Below, one piece after another: positions 34,601 through 44,374 of a DNA stretch of 64,000 bases (position 1 is the stretch's first letter; the number at the start of each line of letters is the position of its first letter). Under the pieces are notes generated by a model, which did no database searches, was not told the origin of the DNA, and saw only the letters and a program-made list of their open reading frames with translations. Position numbers and translations under genes: made by a program. The DNA comes from Lunularia cruciata (Eukaryota; Streptophyta; Marchantiopsida; Lunulariales; Lunulariaceae). The stretch is taken from the NCBI GenBank assembly GCA_948567375.1, contig OX419757.1:28644001-28708000 (forward strand). Direction: 5' to 3'.

Positions 34601-37600
34601 TATGCTTCTAGTTCTGCTTCTCCTATGTTCATCATCTTTGCTATTTTTCATCTTTCCATCAGAATACCTCTTATTCTCTCTGCTTCACAGCTACTTCTTC
34701 AGGGACTGCAGGTTCCAGGACACCCTCACTCCGACCATTCCTGAGCGGCACTTTTGGAAGCAACCGAGTTTGCCTTGGCACTCATGAGCTTTTGAACAGA
34801 ATCTCTGTGCAAGGGGTACTGGCATTCGCTCAGATACTTTGGCACTGTGTTAGGCACTGACGAAGTCGTTAGTGCTTTCGTGCAGGCTTACTTTGACCGC
34901 CTGTCGACTTCTCTCAGTGCTCAGTGTTTTACGACTTATGCGTTCATAGAGAATGCTGCGATATACACCATCCAGATCTCAGAACGGTTTCTACTCTCTT
35001 TTTTCTCATACCCAGTCCGCTATCATTTCGCTCTGATTCAGCCATAACACCTTGCTCTCCTCCTCTCCCACTTAGCTCCACTCCACCCATCCTCAACTAG
35101 TGCTTCTTCAAATGTTGTCTGCTTGATGGTTCCTCCCCGTCTTTCGGCTTCTTGGTTCCCTACCCGACTTCCGATCACAGACTGCTTAAGAGTTCATGTC
35201 CGGCTCATCGGTCTGTGTTTACACGTTGGTTTTCTACTTCTTTACATGTGTTGCTTTGCAATAAGCGTTTATACATTGTTGTATATTTCTCTATTGGTCT
35301 TCGATTACAGGTTCTAGATTTCTTTACATGCGTTGCTTTACGATTACACGTGGGTTTACAGTTTCTCTGCATGTGGGTTACCTTCTGATAATTATAGGAT
35401 GTCGGTGCTTAGCCTTACATTCGATTTATGAGTTGCATTTCATCTCCTTTCCGCATGTACTTTTCATTTAGTTTTGCTTTCATCCTATTGCCATTCCATC
35501 TGCACTTCATAGGCACTCTCACGCTATGCTCCAATGCAGCCAAGAAACCATCCACTCCTCTCCCACTTCGCTCCACTCGACCCATCCTCCACGAAAGCTG
35601 TGTATTTTCCTACTCGGTCTATGTTTCTCCTTTTCTTTCCTCTGGACCTTCCTACTCGTTCAATGATCCTCCTCAACTCCAATCTCAGATGCTTAATCTG
35701 TTGCTATTGTTGTCTCTTTGTTCTTCTTCCATGATGTATACTAGTTCACTGGAGGTGTTACTTATGAACGTATCAACTTCCGTTTTTGCTTTCTATCAAG
35801 TCCACTTAGTTTTATTCATGTATTTTCTTGCTTAGATTCGCTTAATTCTATTTGTATACGGTCATACTTGCATTTCATATGCACTCGGTTCCCCACTTAG
35901 TGGGTTCTGGATCCTCCGTTCTTTGAACGGCTTCTGCACCCATTTTCCTCAAATATGTTTCAATTTCCCTTCCTGCTTTCTATCATTTCCGTTTGTCTTT
36001 CGTTATGTATTTCCTTGCTTAGATGAACTTCAAATCAGTTTGCATAGGTCATGCTTGCATTTCATATGTACGTTGTCGGTTCCTTACTAAGTGGGTTCCG
36101 GATTTCCTGTTTGTTGAACGGCTTCTGCTTCCATTGCTCAAATATGGTGGAGGTCTAGTCTGGGTGATATTGAACTGATTTCTTCCCTTGAATTGGTTTT
36201 ACGGTCTTCCCAGAAGGCTGCAGCTCAAGAAGTCCATGGGACAGATTTGTTGAAATGTAATCTGTGTAATTATTTAGTAACCATTTTTTTGGTTCTGCGC
36301 TTTGGCACCTATGCCATCACTTACCGTTTTTCATTGTCACTTGACAGGGATTTGGCGCTTTCTTTGAATCCCTTACATCCTGATGGATGGTTTGGTCTTG
36401 GTTCAGCCGCTATCAAAGTATGTAAAAAGTCTTAACAGTTGTCTTTCCCTCTGAGAGAAGCTTGTCGATAGCCTGTCTAGTAGTATTAGTAGTTCCGGGC
36501 CACGTGTTTCTCTGTAGTGGAGTTTGTCATCTAATAAGGCCACTTCTCTTTATATCTCTAGGCTAAGAAGCTCGACAAAGCCATTCATGCATTTACCCGA
36601 CAAGTACAATTGGATCCTGAAAACAGCGAGTCATGGAACAACATCGCAGCTATGTATGCTATCTCGCTCAACTCTTATGCTGGACACTAGCCTTTGTACC
36701 GGGACCTTACCGCTTTCTTGTACAAGACAACCTACTTGTCTAATAGATTTATTTTGACGAAAGATTTGTGCTCTGAATTTACAGACTTTCTTTGACGCCG
36801 TTGTTATCCGTTAACTATTACTTACTGTGCAGTATCTACTAGGTCTGCATTTTTTGGATTCTCGCAAGGAGTTTTGCTTGAGTGGACGAATGCAAAAACT
36901 GTACATGATTTAGCGAAGTTCTTGCATAGAAAAACGCTGATCTTGTTTGCACCTCAGAGGTTTCCATTTTGTAATCGTCAAATATATCTATTAGGCAATT
37001 TACATATCACAGCTGCATCACCAAGATAAATACTCTCATAAACCCAATTACATCGAAGAGACCTTAGAAAGCGAATTACTGCCTGAAGTTTCCATATATT
37101 TCCAGGAATTCTTATATTGCTAGCATACATCCTAAGTCATACTAAATATAGTGGGACTCTTTGGCTAAGGTTGTATAGTTGTTCGAGCTGCTTATTATCT
37201 TTTCTAAGACTGATGTTTCATTGCTCAGCCACATGCAGAGGAGGCGAAGCAAGGAGGCATTCGCTGCATTCCGAGAGGCACTAAAACTCAAGTTAATCTT
37301 CCCTAGCTCTATTCTTCGTAGACAATTCACTTCTCAAATTTGTATTGTCCTTGAAGTGGAAAGTGGAACCGTCTTGGGCACCTGCCAGAATGCACTACTC
37401 GTCTTTGACTATCTTCATTCGTGGGCAACAGGAGGAACAGTTGGCAGATATGGGAAAATTTCGCACAGGTTGCCTTGGACGTCGCTAACTTTAATCAGGT
37501 GAGTCAACACATTATTTATTCAACACATATCTCCTCTTCAAGGTCCTCTTGGCTTCATGCATATTTAGTAGGTCAAGTCATCCATCGAGTCAAGAATGAA

Positions 37601-39417
37601 GTCCTCGTGGAAGTAAAGCGTTTCCTAGAGGAATCTGAAGTGGTCTCAACACATCACTTCAATGTTTAGTCGTGTAGCTCCTGACTTTTGATGGGAGCAG
37701 TGCGCTGAAGTTCCGGATAAGTTGGAAACACAGCAAGATTCATAACACCACATCATTTTGTTTGTTTTATTCCATATTTGCAGGCTATTCTTGCCTTGGA
37801 AAGGGTACTTGATTTGTCGGAAGACAAACGAGTAGATATTACCTCGTACACTCGCTTGGTTGAGGACCTGGAAGTTCGAAAAGGTCTACGAGAGCGCCAA
37901 AAACCCAATTGTGCCCCGGATAGTGAACAGAGTATGGAAAGTAGTCTTGATGGTGAAGACGAATTTGAGTCTTTTGCCTTTCTGAGCCTACCACTACCAA
38001 CAAAAACGTCAAGAGAAGGAGCTGCCCTTGCGGGGGATATTGATGCGCTGGCAATGTCTGAGGGCAGCGATAATCATCTTGCTCAAAATAAGGAGACAGA
38101 AATGCTGGTGGAGAAGACTGGAAAGCTGCTTTCAAGGGTAAGCGTTCTGGATGTTGCATAGTTTCGAAGGTTGCGTCGTTGTTAACTCTCGGTCGATGCA
38201 ATTTCTATGAGCTATTTTACAGTCTTTTGTAGTCATGTCTAGTTGGCTCAAGAAACGAGTTAGAGATTGTACAGTTTACACTTCATTTAGATTATATATT
38301 ATGAATAGCCAGTTTGATTGTATGGAAGACAATGGGGGATTGGAATTAATCCGATCTCCCGTGTTCCCGTACGTTGTGGTTTAGATTGTCTCTAAAGGGC
38401 AAGGCGGAGGCGAAGTATGGGGTCTTAAGGCACGTTGGCACAGGATCATGGGAGATATGACCATGTGCGTGGAAGCTTTATTGAAGCAAGTTCGAGCCTA
38501 TCAGGTTTGTGGTGACGAGGCGAGGTCATATCTTATGTCGTTTCTCTTGACTTTCGTCGGAGTCGATCAATTGTTTTCACTAGGAAGTGTATTTACTTTT
38601 TCTTTCTTCAAACTTAATAGTTGGTTTCGTGAGTTTTGACACTGGATGGCGGTATATTTTAGGGTTCAAGATGGCAAAATAGCCAAGAGCAATTTCGGAT
38701 ATTCGCCCGCGTATGTCATCAGCTTTGTGAGGCATATATCGAGGTTGCTGCTTCCGGCAGCGGGAAGCGCGAAGTCTCTTCAGCGCAAATGCTATTACGG
38801 AACACAATTAAGCAGGTGCATGCTTACTGTACACCTACACGTATTCGGAAGGCTAACTAGTTAACTTCGCATGTGATTCATTCCTGATGATTTCGTCCTC
38901 TTTTTAATTTCAGTTATTATACATATGCCTATCTTCCATATTAGGCACATGCATATCATGTGTCAGAGTCAGAGTCAGTCATGTCAGACGTGGGTATCGA
39001 ACCGGGTTGTTTACAACAGGTTCTGTATTCCATTACACAACATGCATATCTTCCAAGTTCTTTACTCGAGTCTGTCCGTGGTCGTCCTTGGGTGTGGATC
39101 CCCAGTTATCTTAACGGTCGGCATCCATTGCACAATACATGTATTAGTGGGAACCGGGTAATTTTTACAACAGGTTCTGTATTCCATCACTCATAACGCT
39201 GTAATAGTGGAACTTGGCATGAGAGTAATACCTATCTGCCACTCCACTTTCTTGCCTGAACGTATATACCTGGTATATCTATACTATATCTGGTGTTTTT
39301 CAAGTGGTTACTAAACGCTGACATTTTCTGTAGGCGGAACCATACAGAGACACTCAACACTACAAGGATCTAGAGCAATGTCTTCTACAAGTTGAACGCG
39401 TCATGGAAGGCTCCTGA
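28602..39417 (+). CDS. TTC27: TTC27/Emw1-type tetratricopeptide repeat protein (complete, 20 exons, 952 aa)
   Basis: Conserved eukaryotic TPR protein; yeast Emw1 is essential and linked to cell-wall integrity. Exons: 28602-29041, 29309-29465, 29690-30018, 30183-30264, 30640-30925, 31153-31211, 31365-31454, 31753-31844, 32106-32204, 32607-32684, 33027-33111, 33250-33308, 36348-36417, 36562-36653, 37229-37291, 37432-37498, 37784-38137, 38385-38504, 38663-38815, 39334-39417. All junctions are GT-AG and total 2859 nt in frame. Diagnostic blocks: MEMYELRLIRCFLGG at the N-terminus, DKAGGACGLELEITGVLGYR, TDAKAQMVLVTKTVHPEP, then TPRs at about residues 510-716 (LVGDALRLFEELEMWNNLID, KAAAADLIRERLKVQPKDPR, LALSLNPLHPDGWFGLGSAA, FTRQVQLDPENSESWNNIAA, RRRSKEAFAAFREALKLK). 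Residues 717-834 are an acidic linker. Intron 12 (3.0 kb) and intron 19 carry repeats. The in-frame stop just upstream supports this start. Confidence 0.93.
33309..36347 (+). repeat. Repeat island filling intron 12 of the TTC27-like gene
   Basis: This 3039-bp intron dwarfs the other introns of the gene (about 100-580 bp). It contains degenerate copies of a roughly 60-bp unit (TATGTTGGAGTCTAGTCTGG and GGTTCTGTATTCCATCAC; about 33520-33960, again near 34225, 35885, 36080 and 36150). It also holds a longer duplicated segment (about 33965-34200 and 35655-35880, part again near 35970-36070, sharing CATGATGTATACTAGTTCAC) and copy 2 of the dispersed repeat (34395-35135). The plus strand is strongly pyrimidine-biased. 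No coding sequence is evident. Confidence 0.75.
34395..35135 (+). repeat. Dispersed repeat, copy 2 (GC-richer copy, in intron 12)
   Basis: Collinear with 7366-8060. Shared blocks: GGCACTTTTGGAAGCAACCG and AGTTTGCCTTGGCACTCATG near 34750, GTCAAGGTGCACGTCGTATC near 34570, and ACACCTTGCTCTCCTCCTCT near 35047. Where the copies differ, this one usually has C or G and the other T or A. Confidence 0.65.
38935..39200 (+). repeat. Copies of the intron-12 short repeat inside intron 19
   Basis: Segments such as CAGGTTCTGTATTCCATTAC near 39018 and CAGGTTCTGTATTCCATCAC near 39171 match the unit found in intron 12. The same family has therefore entered two introns of one gene. Confidence 0.6.
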
Positions 39418-41547
39418 TATATAGCTCTATCGCGTACACTTCAGCTGAAGGTCTGGGAGCTTCTGCCCACAAATTTTGCACGTGTTTTGTAATACTCGAA
39501 GTAGAATTCTTAAGATCCCTATCTCGTGTATCACTTTATATGTTGAACTCTTTTTGGTCTGAATCTATGTCGTACTCCGGATTCAAGAAGTTAAAGGGGT
39601 ACTCTCATTTTCAACGTGACATGTGTATGATGTTCCTAAGCTTCTCACTCTTTGCTGAACTCTTGATTGATCTTACTCATTGATTTGGTTCTCACCGCCA
39701 CATGACGGGAATATGAATAAAATGAGGATGTTAAGGGTGTTACCGTCACGTCTACATCTCCACACTGGATTCGAGCATAGAGATCCCCGTGGGTAGATCG
39801 TGAACAGGAGGAAGATATATGTTCTGCACTGTTCATTGTGCATTGGAACAGACTTGGAGCAATTATTTTGTTCACGGGCCTAGTTGACGGGGCTAGATGT
39901 ATCCGATTTAGTCGACCACAGCCCTGGATTTACGTTTTAGTTGAGGCTAAGCTGATAGTCTGCCATGTTGGTGTATCACAGTATCTTGATATGGATATCT
40001 CATGTAATTTGGTTCCCTTGGGTAACTTGCTAGCTCGAGTATGGATTCCGAAATTTTTCTCTTTTCAGGACATTGGTCCATCCTCACTAGCTGGACGAAA
40101 CGCTGTACTTTGCACTGGTCGGTATCAACTATTCTTGGTGACAAGCTATTGGTGATTCCAAGCTCATACTTCCTTTCCTAGGACATGTTGGCAAGTGGCA
40201 CCGACTCCTTCGAAGCTTTTCTACCAGGACCCATACGAAGGTGAACGGAAACAAAATCTGGCAATAATTCTTCTTTATGTTTGGGCGTATTGTACGTATT
40301 AATGTTATCGTGTCAATTATGTTGTCTTGGCGTTCAGTCAAGGTTGATGCACGTGCCAGTGGATCTGCTTCGCATTATCTGCTCCCCTTCAGCGTCCCAT
40401 GTTTGATGAAGCCTATCATCCTGCTGTTGTCACAATGCAGTCATTCAAGATACGGAGTGGGAACTCTCACAACTTGTGACAGACCACATTGAGGCGATGT
40501 CCGCTTGCAGAGGGCAGATCTATTTGACAGTTTTGACAATCATGAAAGACACTCATTATCTGCTCCATGACAGTCTCCTTTCCTTGTGTCCTTACAGTCC
40601 AGTGGGGTCAAATTTTTGCAAGCAGTGCCTTAAGCGCCTGAGGGATACCATTTAGATATATCAAGCATGCACAAAAGTGTCAAATGCTTAACAGCCCAAG
40701 TTGAAGAAATGTATCGGAGACACTAAGAAAATTCTATTCACGGGTTTCTTCCGGGCATTGGAAGACATGCGCTTCGAAGCTGCAGGTGCGTCGAGATGAG
40801 AGCGCTTCCAGAAATGCTCTCCTATAACCCTAATAAAAATTACTGCAGATTGCAGGGTTCACCAATTAGGTTACGTTCTACAGTAGTATCTTGACTCTGA
40901 TAGCCGTAGAACTCACAGTAGAACCATTCGAGGCCCAACTGATTCAACATCAAATGACAGTTGAAACACGAGTCCGGCCACAGTTGCAATGTGTCGATTG
41001 AGAGCAATCAAGTACTCAATTCAATAAGATTTAAGACTGCATTTCCGGAGGGTTCGAATGCAAGCCCGTAATAATTACCTCAAGAAAGGATAGTTTGCAT
41101 TTGGTACATTTGCGAAAAGAAGTCCCCAATCTATGCATACATTATAGGATTGTCAATGGAGCCAATCTGATTGAAGCCAAGAAATTTGTTACTAGAAAAT
41201 TTGTAGTAGAAAGCAAGAACTGTTTTCCGTAAGTTCCATCACTAATGTTTGAGGCAGATCCTCGGGTTTAATGTGCGAATGGATAAAATATTCACTTCGA
41301 GATACAGAGAGTGGTGCGCATAGGAAAGCAAAGAGGATGGGAAGACCATCAAGGCGTAAGCCCCGACATAAAATAGATTAACCTGCCTTTAACTCGTGTA
41401 ATTAGCTTGCCTGACCAGTTCAGATTTCCCGGTTTAAGTGTGCAGCCTTCGTCCTCGATAGGGACCACGGTATCTTTCAGAAATCCGAGCTCAGGGACCA
41501 ACAATCAGGAATCCATTTGTGACACGAGGGAAGTTCAGGTCTCACCA
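39418..41547. other. Intergenic region between the TTC27-like and riboflavin synthase genes
   Basis: It should include the 3' UTR of the first gene and the promoter of the second. A plus-strand frame at 39838-40155 is open for 105 codons but resembles nothing I know. The frame of riboflavin synthase is open back to about 41407 without an ATG. No repeat or regulatory element was identified. Confidence 0.35.
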
Positions 41548-42486
41548 ATGGCTTCGCTGCCCAGCACTACACTTCCATGTATAGGCATAGCAACTCCTGT
41601 GACTTCTGTTATTTCTAACGGAACCAGAAAATGCTCGGTTTCAGCAACCCAACTCGCCCCCGCTACAATTGCAGCTGGTGACAGTGTATTCCTCGAGCGG
41701 TCGCAGTTCTATGGTTCCAAAAATCAGAGCAGTTTTGTTGGAGCGAACATTTCGGCAAATGTGTATGGTGACAAACAGCAGCAGCAGGCAATTGCGAAGG
41801 AGGCAGGAAATGGAGGAGCACGAGCTCTTTTCACCGGACTAGTGGAGGAGATGGGGAAGGTGAGGGAGTTGAGGAAAGTTGAGAACGACGGAGTTGAGAT
41901 GACAATAGAAGGAAGTGTGGTTTTAGAGGAAGTGAAGCTAGGAGACAGCATCGCTGTGAATGGGACCTGCTTGACAGTAATTAGGTTCGATTCTGAAACT
42001 TTTGATGTCGGTTTGGCACCTGAAACTCTGAGAAGAACGTCACTTGGAGAGGTGAGCACGGGCTCCTTCGTCAACTTAGAGCGCTCTGTTCTTCCCAACA
42101 CTAGGATGGGTGGTCATTTTGTCCAGGGACACGTAGATGGAACTGGCACCATTGTGAGTTTTGAACCTGAAGGGGATTCACTGTGGGTGAAGATCAAGAC
42201 AACCCCTGAGGTTTTGAAATACGTCGTTCCCAAGGGCTACATTGCTGTTGATGGAACCAGTCTTACAGTGGTGAAGGTTTTAGATGATGAGAGCTGCTTC
42301 AACTTTATGCTCGTTGCCTACACACAGCAGGAAATCGTAATTCCTTTGAAACGGGTAGGAAGTACAGTGAATCTGGAAGTAGACGTTGTAGGTAAGTACG
42401 TTGAGCGGCTGCTGGTGGGCTACCGTGGGGCTGATACTTCCCCAAATCAGTCTTCACGTAATTTATCTGTCCCCAGTAGAGCCTGA
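41548..42486 (+). CDS. RIBS: Riboflavin synthase, plastid-targeted (complete, intronless, 312 aa)
   Basis: Catalyses the last step of riboflavin synthesis, dismutation of two 6,7-dimethyl-8-ribityllumazine molecules to riboflavin plus the pyrimidinedione; in plants this occurs in plastids. Residues 1 to about 90 are Ser/Thr/Ala-rich with few acids (MASLPSTTLPCIGIATPV), consistent with a transit peptide. Two tandem lumazine-binding barrels follow. Barrel one (about 93-188) has ALFTGLVEEMG, GDSIAVNGTCLTV and LAPETLRRTSLG. Barrel two (about 189-290) has MGGHFVQGHVDGTG, PKGYIAVDGTSLTVV and NLEVDVVGKYVERLL. A tail of about 20 residues extends beyond the usual end. The start is the first ATG in frame; the frame is open upstream to 41407 but without ATG. 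The gene has no intron, unlike its neighbours. Confidence 0.95.
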   Translation: MASLPSTTLPCIGIATPVTSVISNGTRKCSVSATQLAPATIAAGDSVFLERSQFYGSKNQSSFVGANISANVYGDKQQQQAIAKEAGNGGARALFTGLVEEMGKVRELRKVENDGVEMTIEGSVVLEEVKLGDSIAVNGTCLTVIRFDSETFDVGLAPETLRRTSLGEVSTGSFVNLERSVLPNTRMGGHFVQGHVDGTGTIVSFEPEGDSLWVKIKTTPEVLKYVVPKGYIAVDGTSLTVVKVLDDESCFNFMLVAYTQQEIVIPLKRVGSTVNLEVDVVGKYVERLLVGYRGADTSPNQSSRNLSVPSRA

Positions 42487-42615
42487 CTACGGTACAGTGC
42501 CACTCACCAAAACTCACCAAAACTACTTCAACTTCTGGACGTATAAAGTTGTTCTAGGGTTTGAATCCGGGATTCTATGACAATACTCTAGCCCTCTGAG
42601 CAGTTCCCCTTTCCC

Positions 42616-42722
42616 TTTCTCATACAGACTCTATTGGGGCTTAGCCCCATGTTACCTTTTTTTATCTCCCTTGTACGGCTTGATGGGGTCTTCCCATCCT
42701 TCTCTTTTCCTACGCGGTCGCC
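42616..42722 (+). repeat. Orphan 3' tail of non-LTR element F (copy 1)
   Basis: Closely matches 60159-60265 and, less closely, 56144-56254, the end of the decayed non-LTR element F. It contains GGGGC-TTA-GCCCC (42636-42648) and GATGGG-GTCTT-CCCATC (42682-42698), two potential hairpins, and ends TACGCGGTCGCC. No RT sequence precedes it, as expected for a severely 5'-truncated copy. It lies about 130 bp downstream of the riboflavin synthase stop. Confidence 0.75.
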
Positions 42723-44023
42723 TTTTTCAAAATTTTCGTCATAGTTTTTTGGACAATTTTGGGCGGCACGACTGTGTTTCTCGTCTAACGTGCAATTTGA
42801 ATCCATGAATTCATCAATGTATGGAGTGTAATTGTTGGTGCTTGTCTGAGACGACATGCTGACAACTTATTGTGATGTTTTGCTGTAGCTGCTGTAAAAC
42901 TCAAAGGTGACAACTCCTTGTGAAGCTCTCGGTCTATGCTCTGAGATTCAAATCTAACCCTTGTGTGTGTACCATTGACTTCACCAAAACTTCCACGAAA
43001 GACCTTTCTCATCTTCTTGTCTGTTTTGAAACGTATCAGGTTTTCCCGTGAAAGACCTGGCTCATGGTCTCAAGTACTAACTGTTATATATGCTGTATTG
43101 ATTTTAAACGACTCGGGAACAAACTTGAAACTATATCCACACACAATACCCTATATCACTAAATCTTGAAAGCATTCTGCAGCATCACCTACCCTCTCCA
43201 ATCTGACATGGGACTGAGTCTCGAGTACAGTACTGTTTCCTTAAAGTATTTTTATTAGTAGCTGCAACTTCGTGCCTGAAATGTATTCCGGACTATCAAC
43301 AGACTAGATACCATCTACTGTTGCAACTCTGCAGAACCAAATTTGTGCAGCCTCTGCCAAATTCTGGCAAACCCTCATGTCACACGTAAATCTTCCTGCC
43401 GTAGGGGTTCTGAATCAAATTACGTTGCATGGAACAAAAGGCAACGAGTACCGTGCCGCGATATATAGCGCACGGGATCTGAGCCAAAAAGATGATCTTC
43501 AGCTGTTACGTCTCCCTGCCAATTACCTTCCTTTCCAGATGACACAAATATGGACGACTTCACATTTAATGTGCCGCTATAGCTGATTGTGATGAATCTT
43601 ATACCTGTCACCTCTCCCATCTTTGTCTTCTGCTTCATTCAGAATGTTTAGATGTTAGATGTTTAGTTAGATGTTTTCCTGTAATGTGCTCGCCATTTTG
43701 GAGGCAGACGAACCGACATATTTGATACCGGGGAATCCAAAGCACCAGATAGCGCTCAAAGATCAAGTGTCTTCAGTAGAAAGCATCTCGTTTGTGCAAA
43801 GCCCAAACATAGATAGACCTCGATGAACTGATTTACAGCTGCGATATCCTTTCTGGGAAATACTTTTGGTATTTAGTCTATACATTGCGGATGTTCGAGG
43901 CAAGCTCCATTCCTGGTAGAGGACTAGATCAGTCAAGGACTAGGGAAATAGCTACACGAATCTGCACACGAGGAGGAAGCAGATGTTGCCTGCGAATGAG
44001 TGAGAGCCCAACTAAATCTCGTG
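42723..44023. other. Intergenic, nothing recognised
   Basis: Only short frames without family resemblance. Composition is closer to the gene island than to the AT-rich flanks. Confidence 0.35.
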
Positions 44024-44374
44024 ATGATCACATCTGTTGTTAATTGGAACTCCGAATGCTTTTTTGGGTGTCCGACAGAGGAGGCATCGACGTGGGCAAT
44101 GGTACAACCTCAATACAAGTCTTCATATTTTAAGCGCAGTCTCGAGTACGTTGGCATGAGTGAAAACACCTCAATCATCGAGATTGACGGAGAGCATATA
44201 GATCAGATTCTTTCTAGCAAAACACATGCAGAAACCAAAAAGGAAAGGAAACTTCTTGTTCCCAGCGTTAGGGTGCTGAAGATCGAAGTACACTCCTCAG
44301 GCTTATCCCGGGGTTCTGTCTCTGTTTACCAGGCCTCGAAAGATAAGATGCTCGAGAGTCCAGACCAAGTCTGA
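44024..44374 (+). CDS. Hypothetical ORF (116 codons), unrecognised
   Basis: Open from an ATG at 44024 to TGA at 44372. The predicted product is hydrophilic with mixed charge (YVGMSENTSIIEIDGEHIDQ, KKERKLLVPSVRVLKIEVHS) and no signal peptide or membrane segment. No homologous family comes to mind. It could be an exon, a lineage-specific gene or chance; support is only the open frame and a fairly protein-like composition. Confidence 0.25.
   Translation: MITSVVNWNSECFFGCPTEEASTWAMVQPQYKSSYFKRSLEYVGMSENTSIIEIDGEHIDQILSSKTHAETKKERKLLVPSVRVLKIEVHSSGLSRGSVSVYQASKDKMLESPDQV

Noticed and set aside
38398-38504. Acceptor at CTCTAAAG (about 38397) for exon 18
   Set aside because: It would shift the frame; the acceptor ending at 38384 keeps IVSKGQGGGEVWGLKARW in frame.
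33500-39200. CRISPR-like array from repeated GGTTCTGTATTCCATCAC units
   Set aside because: Spacing and unit length are irregular, copies are degenerate, and the gene context is eukaryotic.
41407-41547. Upstream extension of the riboflavin synthase frame as coding
   Set aside because: The frame is open but begins at TTG with no ATG; the ATG at 41548 gives a typical transit-peptide start, so the extension was not included in the CDS.
42540-42600. tRNA-like GGGTTTGAATCCGGGATTC motif
   Set aside because: Resembles a T-arm, but no acceptor stem, anticodon arm or matching 72-bp cloverleaf can be drawn.
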